From positions 310,001 to 374,000 of the forward strand of contig NZ_CP024633.1 in the NCBI RefSeq assembly GCF_004924335.1: 64,000 bases of DNA. Direction: 5' to 3'. Positions 55,913 to 64,000 of this stretch are shown here, piece by piece; positions within the stretch are counted from its first letter, which is position 1; every line of letters starts with the position of its first letter. Source of the stretch: Mycobacteroides salmoniphilum (GTDB lineage: Bacteria; Actinomycetota; Actinomycetes; Mycobacteriales; Mycobacteriaceae). The notes beneath the pieces are model-generated. The model made no database searches. It was not told where the DNA came from and saw only the letters and a list, made by a program, of their open reading frames with translations. A program made the translations under genes and the position numbers.

Positions 55913-56880
55913 CCGCCAAATTCCTTGATGTCCGGCACTTGTGGCAGAACGCAGGCATGTTTCGATACATCGTGAAGCGGCTGCTGTTGGCCGTCCCGGT
56001 ACTCATCGGAACATCCCTGCTCATCTACGGCCTGGTGTACGCGCTCCCCGGCGACCCCATTCGGGCCCTGGCGGGCGACCGTCCGTTCACTCCCGAGGTC
56101 ATGGCGCAGCTGCGCGAGCGCTTTCACCTCAACGATCCGTTCTTGGTGCGGTACGGCAAGTACATCGTGGGCTTTCTACACGGCGACTTCGGTACTGACT
56201 TTCAGGAACGTCCTGTCGCGCATACTGTTGCGCAACGCCTGCCGGTGACCTTGCGGCTCACGGTGGTGGCGGTGGTATTCGAGACGATCATCGGCATCAC
56301 TGCTGGAGTGCTGTGTGCGGTGCGCCGGGGATCGTTCTACGACAACCTGGTCCTCGTCACGACAACCCTGCTGGTCTCGATGCCGGTGTTTGTGCTCGGC
56401 TTCTTGGCGCAGTATCTTTTCGGCTTCAAGCTCGGCTGGTTCCCGATCGCCGGAATCCGGGACGGCTGGTACAGCTTCCTGCTGCCGGGGCTGGTGCTGG
56501 CCTCACTATCCATGGCCTATGTCGCCCGCCTCACCCGGACCTCGATGCTGGAGACCATGGATGCCGATTACGTGCGTACCGCCCGTGCCAAGGGCATCTC
56601 GGAATCGCGGATTCTGTTGCGGCACACCCTGCGTAACAGCCTGATTCCGGTGGTCACGTTCATCGGTGCCGACGTGGGGGCCCTGCTGGCGGGCGCCGTC
56701 GTCACCGAGTCGGTGTTCAACATCCCCGGACTGGGGAGGGCGACATTCGACGCGGTCCGCAACCAGGAGGGTGCCGTGGTGGTGAGCATCCTGACACTGA
56801 TCGTTTTCTTCTATATCTTCTTCAATCTCGTCGTCGACGTCCTGTACGCGCTGCTGGATCCGAGGATTCGCTATGAGTGA
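55909..56880 (+). CDS. dppB: Peptide ABC transporter permease DppB
   Basis: This 323-residue BPD permease has six helices and the EAA loop MDADYVRTARAKGISESRIL near residues 205-225. ATG 55909 overlaps dppA (ATGA) and has GGAGGT nine bases upstream; ATG 55957 (MFRYIVKRLL) is a shorter in-frame alternative with the usual DppB N-terminus. The chosen start is supported by the ribosome site. It overlaps dppC by eight bases. Confidence 0.93.
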   Translation: MTAKFLDVRHLWQNAGMFRYIVKRLLLAVPVLIGTSLLIYGLVYALPGDPIRALAGDRPFTPEVMAQLRERFHLNDPFLVRYGKYIVGFLHGDFGTDFQERPVAHTVAQRLPVTLRLTVVAVVFETIIGITAGVLCAVRRGSFYDNLVLVTTTLLVSMPVFVLGFLAQYLFGFKLGWFPIAGIRDGWYSFLLPGLVLASLSMAYVARLTRTSMLETMDADYVRTARAKGISESRILLRHTLRNSLIPVVTFIGADVGALLAGAVVTESVFNIPGLGRATFDAVRNQEGAVVVSILTLIVFFYIFFNLVVDVLYALLDPRIRYE

Positions 56881-57787
56881 CCCCATACACGCTCCGGGCC
56901 CGGTATCGGGACCCGACGCCGTTGCCGAATCGCTGGTGGAGCAGGCGGACCTCTGGGGCAACGCATGGAAATACCTGCGCCGCAGCGGCTTCTTCATCAC
57001 CGGGTCGATCCTGTTGACGATTCTGGTTCTGATGGCGTTGGCGCCGCAGCTGTTCACCTTCGGGAAAGACCCCCGCGACTGCGATCTCTATCAGGCCCGT
57101 AAGGGGATCAGCGCGGCCCACTGGCTGGGTACAGACCTGCAAGGCTGCGACTACTACGCCAACGTGGTCTATGGAGCCCGGGTGTCACTGACAATCGGGC
57201 TGATCGCGATGGCGGGTGTGCTGATCATCGGTGTCATCGTCGGCGCGCTGGCGGGATACTTCGGGGGCCTCGCCGACTCGGCGCTCTCTCGGTTGACCGA
57301 TGTCTTCTATGGCATTCCCACGATTCTGGGCGGAATGATCCTGTTGTCGGTGGTGGGTCATCGCACGGTGTGGAGTGTCGCCGGTGCGTTGATCGTGTTC
57401 GGCTGGATGACATCGATGCGGCTCGTGCGTTCCAGCGTCATGACCATCAAGCAGAGCGACTACGTTCAGGCCGCCATCGCGGTGGGCGCGCCGACTTGGC
57501 GAATCCTGCTGCGGCACATACTTCCCAATGCGTTGGCGCCGGTCCTCGTGTACGCCACCATCGCGGTGGGCAGCTTCATCGCGGCGGAAGCCACGCTGAC
57601 CTATATGGGCATCGGCCTGGAGTTGCCGGAGATTTCGTGGGGGCTGCAGATCAATGACGGGCAGTCCCGTTTTGCCACCACGCCGCGACTGGTCATCGTT
57701 CCCGCCCTGTTCCTCTCGGCCGCCGTGTTGGGCTTCATCATGGTTGGTGACGCCCTCCGGGATGCTCTCGATCCACGGAGGAGGTAG
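56873..57787 (+). CDS. dppC: Peptide ABC transporter permease DppC
   Basis: This 304-residue permease has an OppC-type N-terminal segment (AWKYLRRSGFFITGSILL), HWLGTDLQGCDYYANVVYGA, and the EAA loop SDYVQAAIAVGAPTWRILL. It forms the channel with DppB. The start ATG 56873 overlaps dppB. Six bases separate it from dppD. Confidence 0.93.
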   Translation: MSDPIHAPGPVSGPDAVAESLVEQADLWGNAWKYLRRSGFFITGSILLTILVLMALAPQLFTFGKDPRDCDLYQARKGISAAHWLGTDLQGCDYYANVVYGARVSLTIGLIAMAGVLIIGVIVGALAGYFGGLADSALSRLTDVFYGIPTILGGMILLSVVGHRTVWSVAGALIVFGWMTSMRLVRSSVMTIKQSDYVQAAIAVGAPTWRILLRHILPNALAPVLVYATIAVGSFIAAEATLTYMGIGLELPEISWGLQINDGQSRFATTPRLVIVPALFLSAAVLGFIMVGDALRDALDPRRR

Positions 57788-57793
57788 GCGGAG

Positions 57794-59434
57794 GTGTCCA
57801 CAGATTCCGTGATCGAGATCAGGGACCTTACGGTCGATTTCGAGGTCGACAAACAATGGGTGCCAGCCGTCAAGGGCGTCTCGCTGACTGTCGCCAAGGG
57901 CGAGGTGCTCGCCATCGTCGGGGAGTCCGGCTCGGGAAAATCCACGACCGCCATGGCCATTCCGGCGCTACTACCCTCCAGTGCGCGGGTTGATGGAAGC
58001 ATCAAGCTCAACGGTGCCGAGCTGCTCGGTGCCACCAATGATGAGCTGCGTGAGGTGCGGGGCAAGGATGTTGCCGTCATCTTCCAGGAGCCGATGACAG
58101 CACTGAATCCGGTGTACACCATCGGCTGGCAGATCGCCGAGGCCGTCTGTGCGCATAAGAAGGTGTCGCGCAGGCAGGCGCGCGATCGCGCCATCGAACT
58201 CCTTGAGCTGGTGGATATGCCCGAGCCGGCGAAGCGGGTTAAGCACTACCCGCACCAGCTTTCCGGTGGGCAGCGTCAGCGCGCGATGATCGCGCAGGCT
58301 CTTGCACTGGATCCCGGGTTGCTCATCGCCGATGAGCCCACCACCGCGCTCGACGTAACCGTCCAGGCCGAAATCCTTGATCTCATGCGCGATCTGCGGC
58401 ATCGCATCGAGGCCGGGATCATTCTGATCACGCACGACATGGGTGTGGTGGCGGACATGGCGGATCGCATCATGGTGATGAAGGACGGCGAGGTCGTCGA
58501 GGAGGGGGATGCCGACGGCATCTTCCACCGGGCGCAGCAGCCGTACACGCGGCAGCTGCTGGCGGCCGTTCCGCATCTGGGCGCGACACTGCACGATACT
58601 GACGAATCTTTCGAACCGGCAATCGATCTGGCGCTGAAGGTGGAGCGCGCGGTCATCGAGTATCCGGGCAAGGGGGGAGGTTTCCGGGCCATCGACGATG
58701 TGTCCTTCTCCATCGGTAGGGGTGAGGTGGTGGGCCTCGTGGGTGAATCGGGATCCGGGAAATCCACCATCGGCCGCGCCGCGGTGGGCCTACTCAAGGT
58801 GACATCGGGAACCATCTGCGTTGCCGGACATGATATTTCGAAGGCCAATCGCAAGCAGCTCCGGGACATCCGGAGCAAGGTAGGGGTGGTTTTCCAGGAT
58901 CCGGGATCCTCGCTGAATCCGCGATGGCCGATCGGTCAGTCGATCGCCGAACCGTTGACCCTGCACACGGATATGGATCGCTCCCAGCGGGAAAGCAGGG
59001 TCAAGACACTGCTGGAGCAGGTGCAGTTGCCCGCGAACATGCGAAACCGTTTCCCCCATCAGCTCTCCGGCGGGCAGCGGCAGCGTGTCGGCATCGCGCG
59101 GGCCTTGGCGCTGGAGCCCACGCTGCTGATCGCCGACGAACCGACTTCCGCGCTGGATGTTTCAGTGCAGGCACGGGTGCTCGAACTTTTCGCCGAGCTG
59201 CAACGTGAGCACGGCTTCGCGTGCTTGTTCATCAGTCATGACCTGGCGGTTGTTGAATTGGTGGCGAGCCGCATCGCGGTGCTCAACCATGGCCGTCTCG
59301 CCGAATTCGGTTCCGATAAACAGGTATTGACCGCGCCGACGGATGACTACACCAAACGTCTGCTGGCGGCGGTTCCGGTTCCCGACCCGGAGCAGCAGCG
59401 GATCCGGCGCGAGGAGCGCAAGGCGCTGCGGTGA
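57794..59434 (+). CDS. dppD: Peptide ABC transporter ATPase DppD (two fused ABC domains)
   Basis: This 546-residue protein carries two full ABC domains. Walker A sites are GESGSGKSTTAM (about residue 37) and GESGSGKSTIGR (about 317); signature motifs are LSGGQRQRAMIAQALAL and LSGGQRQRVGIARALAL, with Walker B LLIADEPTTALDV and LLIADEPTSALDV. Each is followed by the Opp-family C-terminal region. The fusion replaces separate D and F subunits. GTG start at 57794. It completes the dppABCD operon. Confidence 0.95.
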   Translation: MSTDSVIEIRDLTVDFEVDKQWVPAVKGVSLTVAKGEVLAIVGESGSGKSTTAMAIPALLPSSARVDGSIKLNGAELLGATNDELREVRGKDVAVIFQEPMTALNPVYTIGWQIAEAVCAHKKVSRRQARDRAIELLELVDMPEPAKRVKHYPHQLSGGQRQRAMIAQALALDPGLLIADEPTTALDVTVQAEILDLMRDLRHRIEAGIILITHDMGVVADMADRIMVMKDGEVVEEGDADGIFHRAQQPYTRQLLAAVPHLGATLHDTDESFEPAIDLALKVERAVIEYPGKGGGFRAIDDVSFSIGRGEVVGLVGESGSGKSTIGRAAVGLLKVTSGTICVAGHDISKANRKQLRDIRSKVGVVFQDPGSSLNPRWPIGQSIAEPLTLHTDMDRSQRESRVKTLLEQVQLPANMRNRFPHQLSGGQRQRVGIARALALEPTLLIADEPTSALDVSVQARVLELFAELQREHGFACLFISHDLAVVELVASRIAVLNHGRLAEFGSDKQVLTAPTDDYTKRLLAAVPVPDPEQQRIRREERKALR

Positions 59435-59474
59435 GTCTCTTGCACGACGAGCCATTCAGTACCGTTAGTGGACC

Positions 59475-60218
59475 ATGACTGATCCACTCGCGCCGCTGGC
59501 CACCTTGCCGGGAGTATCCGAAGCCGCCGAATCCGCTCGCGACGCGGTGAGCAAGGTGCACCGCCATCGCGCCAATCTGCGGGGATGGCCGGTGACTGCG
59601 GCCGAGGCGGCGGTGCGGGCGGCCAGGTCTTCGTCGGCGCTGGACGGTGGGACGATGAAGCTGAGTGCCGATGGAGCGGTGGATGACCCGATACTGGCAG
59701 GTGCGCTGCGTGTGGGGCAGGCCCTTGATGGGGATGCGCTCGGTCAGATGACGTCGGTGTGGTCGCGTGCGCCGCTGCAGGCATTGGCGCGTCTGCATGT
59801 GCTGGCGGCCACCGGCATGGCCGATGAGGACACTCTTGGACGGCCGCGCCCCGGCGTCGATACCGACCGGCTGGAGCTGCTGGCGCAACTGATCTCGGGT
59901 GGAACATCGGTGTCCGCGCCGATTCTTGCGGCGATTACACACGGGGAACTCTTGGTGCTGAACCCCTTTGGTTCTGCCGATGGTGTGGTCGCTCGCGCGG
60001 CGTCCCGGTTGGTGACGGTGTCACGTGGTCTTGATCCGCATGCGCTCGGCGTTCCCGAGGTGATGTGGATGCGCCAGTCGGGCAGATACCGAGAGCTTTC
60101 CTCCGCCTTTATGGAGGGGACACCGGAGGCCATTGCCGCATGGATTATCTTCTGCTGTCAGGCATTAACGGCGGGGGCCGCTGAGGCGACATCGATCGCG
60201 GACACCGCGTCGAGCTGA
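59475..60218 (+). CDS. Fic-fold-like protein with degenerate motifs (Rv3662c-like)
   Basis: This 247-residue protein looks like a Fic-domain relative whose catalytic motif is eroded. Residues 163-174 read NPFGSADGVVAR, aligning with HPFx[D/E]GNGRxxR but missing the catalytic His, the DGN segment and the first Arg. Upstream, residues 53-58 SSALDG resemble the S/TxxxE(G/N) inhibitory helix of class II Fic proteins. The surrounding PILAAITHGELLVL and SRGLDPHALGVPEVMW also fit the fold. It follows dppD by 40 bases. Activity as an AMP-transferase is unlikely; annotation by pattern only. Confidence 0.72.
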   Translation: MTDPLAPLATLPGVSEAAESARDAVSKVHRHRANLRGWPVTAAEAAVRAARSSSALDGGTMKLSADGAVDDPILAGALRVGQALDGDALGQMTSVWSRAPLQALARLHVLAATGMADEDTLGRPRPGVDTDRLELLAQLISGGTSVSAPILAAITHGELLVLNPFGSADGVVARAASRLVTVSRGLDPHALGVPEVMWMRQSGRYRELSSAFMEGTPEAIAAWIIFCCQALTAGAAEATSIADTASS

Positions 60219-60236
60219 CCGAGACTTGTCTGCGCA

Positions 60237-60279
60237 TAAAAACGGGCGACGGTCCGAGTTAATCGGCCCGCCGCCCGTT
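60237..60279 (-). terminator. Intrinsic terminator of the 6S-like RNA
   Basis: AACGGGCG (60241-60248) pairs with CGCCCGTT (60272-60279), with a nested CCGA-GTTAA-TCGG stem at 60254-60266. On the minus strand the hairpin ends in TTTTT (60242-60238). It closes the RNA transcribed from the gap and converges on the gene ending at 60218. Confidence 0.88.
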
Positions 60280-60532
60280 AGCACGGATCCTCCGGTTACC
60301 AAGCGTGCATTATGGGTTGTGTGGGTGGCCTCGGCGCTTTCGCAACGCTTCTAACTCGGACTTCACCCAAGAAGTCTGATGAGTCGTCTCTGTTCGCGAT
60401 TACGCAGGCCCACAACGCTTCTGCCCTTGTCGCGGCGTGCTCCGCGTGGGTGCCGTGGTCCGTGCTGGGAATCCTAGGTAGGGAGATCGATCCTTCTCTT
60501 CCGAGTCGACCTTGGCCTTGCCAGGCTTCCGT
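60238..60532 (-). ncRNA. 6S-like RNA Ms1/MTS2823 homolog
   Basis: The 410-base gap between the Rv3662c-like and Rv3661-like genes has no credible CDS. On the minus strand it holds a -35/-10 pair at 60567-60539, a ~295-base transcribed segment and a T-rich terminator. In M. tuberculosis the abundant stationary-phase RNA MTS2823 (ncRv13661, ~300 nt) is made from exactly this gap on the Rv3661 strand, and Ms1 in M. smegmatis binds core RNA polymerase. The 5' ACGGA (60532-60528) can pair with 3' TCCGT (60287-60283), fitting the closed-ends shape. Ends are predicted, not mapped. Confidence 0.85.
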
Positions 60533-60538
60533 ACCTTC

Positions 60539-60567
60539 TTTCTACACTGAGACGACGGTCACATCAA
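60539..60567 (-). promoter_or_regulatory. SigA-like promoter of the 6S-like RNA
   Basis: On the minus strand TTGATG (60567-60562), 17 bases, then TAGAAA (60544-60539) fit the -35/-10 pattern. The implied start near 60532 gives a transcript of about 295 bases to the terminator. Consistent with vegetative sigma factor use; not measured. Confidence 0.65.
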
Positions 60568-60628
60568 GGGGTAATTCCCATGGTCACTACTTTGTTACGT
60601 GCGTGCCAAAAGTGACGCGTGTCTAGTA

Positions 60629-61510
60629 CTACGGCCGTAGCTTGCGGATCAGCGAATAGGTAAGTGCCCCAGCGGCGATGGCGCTCAGCCCAACGGCGGC
60701 CGTAGTAGCGGCCGCGGCACCAGAGGGAACGGGTATCCGATCACCCAGCGACACGGGCCGCGAAAACGTCAGCACAGGCCAGCCGCGCGCCATGGATTCC
60801 TTGCGCAGCGCCCGATCCGGATTGACGGCTGTCGGGTGACCGACAGATTCCAGCATCGGTAGGTCGGTAATCGAATCTGAGTAGGCGTAGCAGTGCTCTA
60901 GCGGATAGCCCTCGCGCTTGGCGAGTTCCTCGATGGCCGCCACCTTGCCTTCTCCGTAGCAGTAGAACGCGACATCCCCGGTGTACTTACCGTTCTCCAC
61001 GACCATGCGCGTCGCCATCGCGTGGGTCGCGCCGAGGGCGCGGGCGATGGGGCCGACGATCTCTTCGCCCGAGGCGGAGACCACGACGACATCGCGGCCG
61101 CAGAGCTTGTGGTCGGCGATCAGGTCGGCGGCCTCGGCGAACACCAGCGGATCGACGATGTCGTGCAGTGTCTCGGCAACGATCCCCTTCACCTGCTCGA
61201 CATCCCAGCCCGTACACATGTTGGTGATATGCGTACGCATGCGATCCATCTGGTCGTGATCGGCGCCGGACAGCAAGAAGAAGAATTGTGCGTAACTCGA
61301 TTTCAAGACGGCGCGTCTATTAATCAGGCCCTGGTCGAAGAACGGCTTGCTGAACGCGAGCGTGCTCGACTTCGCGATCACGGTCTTATCCAGATCGAAG
61401 AAGGCTGCCGTCCTGGGGGCCGGTCCGATGTCTGTGGGCTGGCTGATGGCCGCGGCATCCCGGTCCTCAACGGAAGGAAAGGGTCCGGGTTCCGTTGCGT
61501 GGTCGGTCAC
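60629..61510 (-). CDS. HAD-IB family phosphatase (Rv3661-like, SerB-like)
   Basis: This 293-residue HAD phosphatase has motif I AAFFDLDKTVIAKSS near residue 36, motif II VVVVSASGEEIVGPIA near 150 and motif III HCYAYSDSITDLPMLESVG near 210. A C-terminal hydrophobic segment (AAATTAAVGLSAIAAGALTY) may anchor it. The start at GTG 61510 (MTDHATEP) was chosen over the TTG 60 bases upstream, since the extra residues are not family-like. The substrate is unknown; SerB-like proteins act on phosphoserine or lipid phosphates. Confidence 0.88.
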   Translation of the reverse strand: MTDHATEPGPFPSVEDRDAAAISQPTDIGPAPRTAAFFDLDKTVIAKSSTLAFSKPFFDQGLINRRAVLKSSYAQFFFLLSGADHDQMDRMRTHITNMCTGWDVEQVKGIVAETLHDIVDPLVFAEAADLIADHKLCGRDVVVVSASGEEIVGPIARALGATHAMATRMVVENGKYTGDVAFYCYGEGKVAAIEELAKREGYPLEHCYAYSDSITDLPMLESVGHPTAVNPDRALRKESMARGWPVLTFSRPVSLGDRIPVPSGAAAATTAAVGLSAIAAGALTYSLIRKLRP

Positions 61511-61643
61511 AGTTCGAGGATAGATCTCACCGGGTGCACCGTCGTGTCCATCTGGAAAGTCGCACGTCAACGGGGGTGGTCTGGTAACGCGGCGGTGCTA
61601 GAAGAAGGGTTGCCTTTCTTTCCCTTTTTTCGGTCGTTTGGTC

Positions 61644-61674
61644 TTGCCTCCCTCACCTGGTTCGTGTGTATAGT
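61644..61674 (+). promoter_or_regulatory. Promoter of the 6C RNA
   Basis: TATAGT (61669-61674), preceded by TGTG, lies six bases before the predicted RNA start at 61681. TTGCCT (61644-61649) is a candidate -35 with a long 19-base spacer. It precedes the hairpin series. Confidence 0.6.
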
Positions 61675-61680
61675 GGGGTT

Positions 61681-61776
61681 ACTCGGCTATGCCGAGTGTG
61701 TCTCAGCCCGACCCCCCGGGGCTGAAGCACGACGACCCTCGCCTCCTCCCCCCCTGGCGAGGGTCGTCCTCTTTTC
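61681..61776 (+). ncRNA. 6C family small RNA (B11 homolog)
   Basis: Three hairpins follow the -10: ACTCGGC-TAT-GCCGAGT (61681-61697), TCAGCCC-loop-GGGCTGA with six Cs in the loop (61703-61725), and a 13-base stem at 61731-61743/61756-61768 with seven Cs in the loop, then CTCTTTTC. C-rich loops define the 6C family; in M. tuberculosis B11 (ncRv13660c, ~93 nt) lies between Rv3660c and Rv3661, the same junction. 6C RNAs act on mRNAs through the C loops binding G-rich sites. Ends are predicted. Confidence 0.9.
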
Positions 61777-61883
61777 TGGGGACGTTTGTCACCGGTTTTT
61801 GCGGTTCACCTCGGATCTATCCACAGATCCGCATCCATCCCCAATCTCGATGAGGCCCCTGGCGCTCCCTTCGCGCAACCTCG

Positions 61884-62969
61884 ATGGTGGAGCGCGTGGA
61901 GGGAATTGCGGGGGATCCGATCGTCGTTGCCGTGAGTGATCGACGTCTCGGCAACGACATCGAACGGATTGTTGCGGCGACGGGTAAACCACTGATCCTC
62001 GCTACCGATGCCGGCGCGATCGGCAGGCAGGCGTGGACCCGTGCGGGCGTCGTGGTGCTCGACGGCGCTGACCCGTCGCTGGATACGGTGACTCGACTGC
62101 CACGTCGAGCCCGGGTACTGCTCGTCTCTCGGGACGAGCCGACGAGTGAGATGTGGCAAAGGGCGGTCGCGGTGGGCGCCGAGCAGGTGCTCGCGTTGCC
62201 GGAGGATGAAGTCAGGCTCATCGAGGCCTGTTCAGCAATACCGCCCGCCGCGGGGGCAGGCCACGCCCCGGTGATTGCGGTCGTGGGTGGACGCGGTGGT
62301 GCTGGCGCGTCTGTTCTGTGCGCCGCGATTGGCCTGAGTGTGCCGGGCGGCGCGCTCATCGTCGATGCCGATCCGTACGGTGGCGGAATCGACCTGCTGC
62401 TGGGGTGGGAGGACATCGACGGCATGCGCTGGCCGGATATCGATATGCGCAGCGGCCGAGTGAGTTTCGACGCGCTTCGCCGAGCGCTGCCGCATCGTCG
62501 CGGGCTTGTTGTCGTATCGGGCGACAGATCGGGAGGCGGTGGCAACACGGAGGCGGTCGGCGGGGTAATCGACAGTGCACGAGAAGCCGGAGTGCCGGTG
62601 ATCGTCGACCTGCCGAGGAGGCTCGGTGCGACGAGTGTGGCCGCGCTGGAGCGCACGGATCTGGTGGTCGTGGTGGTACCTGCTGAGGTGCGGGCATGCG
62701 TGGCAGCCGCACTTGTGACCACGGCGATACAGGTCACTAATCCGAATGTCGGTGTTGTGGTGCGCGGTCCCGCTCCGAGTGGGTTACGTCCGGCAGAGGT
62801 AGCCGAAATCGTGGGAGCCCCACTGATCGCCGCCATGCGACCGGAACCGAATCTCGGCAATCGCCTCGACAACGGCGGTCTGCGGTTATCGCGACGTTCG
62901 CCATTGGCGGGTGCCGCGCGCGCAGTGCTGGCACTGATCTCGCGTGACGGGAAGGGTGTGGCGGCATGA
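61884..62969 (+). CDS. ssd: Septum-site-determining protein Ssd (Rv3660c-like)
   Basis: This 361-residue MinD/ParA-related protein starts MVERVEGIAGDPIVVAVSD. Its Walker-like region is VVGGRGGAGASVLCAAIGL near residue 133, a deviant P-loop in which the usual Lys is replaced (GGRGGAGAS), then LIVDADPYGGGIDLLLG near 158. Ssd is reported to inhibit septation and is placed before tad pilus genes, where CpaE-like proteins localise the system. Its stop overlaps the tadA start. ATG 61884 lies about 108 bases after the 6C RNA. Confidence 0.9.
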   Translation: MVERVEGIAGDPIVVAVSDRRLGNDIERIVAATGKPLILATDAGAIGRQAWTRAGVVVLDGADPSLDTVTRLPRRARVLLVSRDEPTSEMWQRAVAVGAEQVLALPEDEVRLIEACSAIPPAAGAGHAPVIAVVGGRGGAGASVLCAAIGLSVPGGALIVDADPYGGGIDLLLGWEDIDGMRWPDIDMRSGRVSFDALRRALPHRRGLVVVSGDRSGGGGNTEAVGGVIDSAREAGVPVIVDLPRRLGATSVAALERTDLVVVVVPAEVRACVAAALVTTAIQVTNPNVGVVVRGPAPSGLRPAEVAEIVGAPLIAAMRPEPNLGNRLDNGGLRLSRRSPLAGAARAVLALISRDGKGVAA

Positions 62970-64000
62970 CCGGATCGCTGATCGATCGTGTTCGGGAGCG
63001 GCTCGCCACCGAGAATGCGACGCTGCGGCCTACGGCGGTAGCGGCGGTGATACGCGCTGAATCCGGTGGTGTACTGGGTGATAGCGATGTGCTGCACAAC
63101 ATAAAGGAGCTCCAAAGTGAGCTCGCCGGTGCCGGCATCCTCGAGCCACTGTTGTGCGCGGAGGGTACGACGGATGTCTTGGTCACCGCACCTGATCGAG
63201 TCTGGGTGGATGACAGTCAAGGATTGCGCCTCACCACAGTGAAATTCGCCGACGACGCTGCCGTGCGCCGGCTCGCGCAACGGTTGGCCCTCGCGGTGGG
63301 GCGACGCCTCGATGACGCGCAGCCATTTGTTGACGGTCAGCTGACGGGCATCGGTCCACCCCGTTCGGTGGTGCGTATCCACGCGGTGCTGGCGCCCATC
63401 GCAGTCGGCGGGACGTGTGTGTCGCTGCGCGTATTGCGTCCCACTGTTAAGGGTTTGGAGCAGCTGATCGCCGACGGCACTGTTGCGCAGGATGCCGGTA
63501 GGTTGCTTCGCGGAATGCTGGCCGCCCGACTGGCATTCCTTGTCACCGGGGGCACAGGCGCGGGTAAGACCACCTTGCTTTCGGCACTGCTCGGAGCCGT
63601 GCATCCGTCAGAACGCATCATTTGCGCCGAGGATGCCGCCGAGCTCGCGCCGCGTCACCCGCATGTGGTCACGCTTGCGGCGCGCACCGTCAACGTGGAG
63701 GGCGCCGGGGAAGTGACCCTGCGCCAGTTGGTACGTCAGGCGTTGCGTATGCGTCCGGACCGGATTGTGGTGGGGGAGGTGCGTGGAGCCGAGGTGGTCG
63801 AACTGCTGACCGCCCTGAACACCGGCCACGATGGCGGTGCGGGAACCGTCCACGCGAACGCTCCGGCGGAGGTCCCCGCTCGGTTGGAGGCACTCGGCGC
63901 CTTAGGCGGACTCGACCGCGCCGCACTCCATTCTCAATTCGCCGCGGCCATTCAATGTGTCTGTCACATAAGAAGATTTGGCAATGTTCGGCGGTTGACC
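62966..64000 (+). CDS. tadA: TadA/CpaF-type secretion ATPase, 3' truncated by window edge
   Basis: Open from ATG 62966 ([20 protein letters not shown]) to the window end, 345 codons without stop. It has a CpaF N-terminal domain with [15 protein letters not shown], the ATPase core with Walker [19 protein letters not shown] near residue 197, Asp box [10 protein letters not shown], and Walker [20 protein letters not shown] near 265 with [18 protein letters not shown] as His box. It powers Flp/Tad pilus assembly. It overlaps ssd by four bases; the C-terminus and further tad genes lie outside. Confidence 0.93.
   Translation, partial: MTGSLIDRVRERLATENATLRPTAVAAVIRAESGGVLGDSDVLHNIKELQSELAGAGILEPLLCAEGTTDVLVTAPDRVWVDDSQGLRLTTVKFADDAAVRRLAQRLALAVGRRLDDAQPFVDGQLTGIGPPRSVVRIHAVLAPIAVGGTCVSLRVLRPTVKGLEQLIADGTVAQDAGRLLRGMLAARLAFLVTGGTGAGKTTLLSALLGAVHPSERIICAEDAAELAPRHPHVVTLAARTVNVEGAGEVTLRQLVRQALRMRPDRIVVGEVRGAEVVELLTALNTGHDGGAGTVHANAPAEVPARLEALGALGGLDRAALHSQFAAAIQCVCHIRRFGNVRRLT

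Noticed and set aside
60312..60626. 104-residue plus-strand open frame in the gap before the HAD gene
   Set aside because: No ribosome site or family features, and the region matches the 6S-like RNA on the other strand.
61817..63604. 595-residue minus-strand open frame opposite ssd and tadA
   Set aside because: It runs antisense through two well-supported genes, is Arg/Pro-rich and shows no recognisable domain.

Overview
The window is a contiguous stretch of a mycobacterial chromosome. Gene content and order follow the Mycobacterium tuberculosis Rv3704c-Rv3659c segment in mirror image: egtABCDE, glpK, the Rv3695-Rv3689 membrane/MoxR block, cds1, ponA2, whiB4, the two Get3-like ATPases, crp, nth, marP, ephE, acs, dppABCD, ssd, tadA. 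The roughly mid-60s GC content and the accessory genes suit a rapid grower, most likely the Mycobacteroides abscessus/chelonae group. The species call is inference.

Left part (1-17,000): the end of an HSD10-like dehydrogenase; a complete ergothioneine operon egtA-egtE with start/stop overlaps; a TetR repressor plus metal-dependent hydrolase pair; a second GCS2-fold ligase; a two-gene type VII secretion-like pair whose second member joins a WxG helical domain to a lysozyme-like domain through a glycine linker; another TetR; a thiolase/MaoC/SDR trio equivalent to split parts of eukaryotic SCPx and MFE-2; and glpF-glpK.

Middle (17,000-35,000): a PadR regulator, a ParB-like small protein, a KefB-type antiporter whose 3' end overlaps an RDD membrane protein antisense, a SpoIIM-family protein, and a minus-strand block (Rv3689-like Pro-rich membrane protein, DUF4129, DUF4350, MoxR, DUF58). 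The more variable section then holds a methyltransferase, a DUF222/HNH protein, an AlkA-like glycosylase, two related exported proteins, an acyltransferase-3/SGNH pair, a lipoprotein, a GNAT protein, a 47-residue membrane microprotein and tRNA-Pro(CGG).

Right part (35,000-64,000): conserved mycobacterial core genes for cell wall (ponA2), redox and cAMP regulation (whiB4, crp), acid/oxidative stress and DNA repair (nth, TlpA-like, Nudix, marP), acetate activation (acs), dipeptide/heme-type ABC import (dppABCD) and the start of a tad pilus locus (ssd, tadA). Two coding-free gaps hold structured RNAs: a 6S-like Ms1/MTS2823 RNA on the minus strand (about 60238-60532) and a 6C/B11 RNA on the plus strand (about 61681-61776).

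The least explained items are the WxG-lysozyme pair, a Fic-like protein with a degenerate active site (59475-60218), an EphE-type hydrolase lacking the usual nucleophile, and a dense array of TGTCA half-sites at 26773-26809. All function assignments come from reading the translations; no database search was run.
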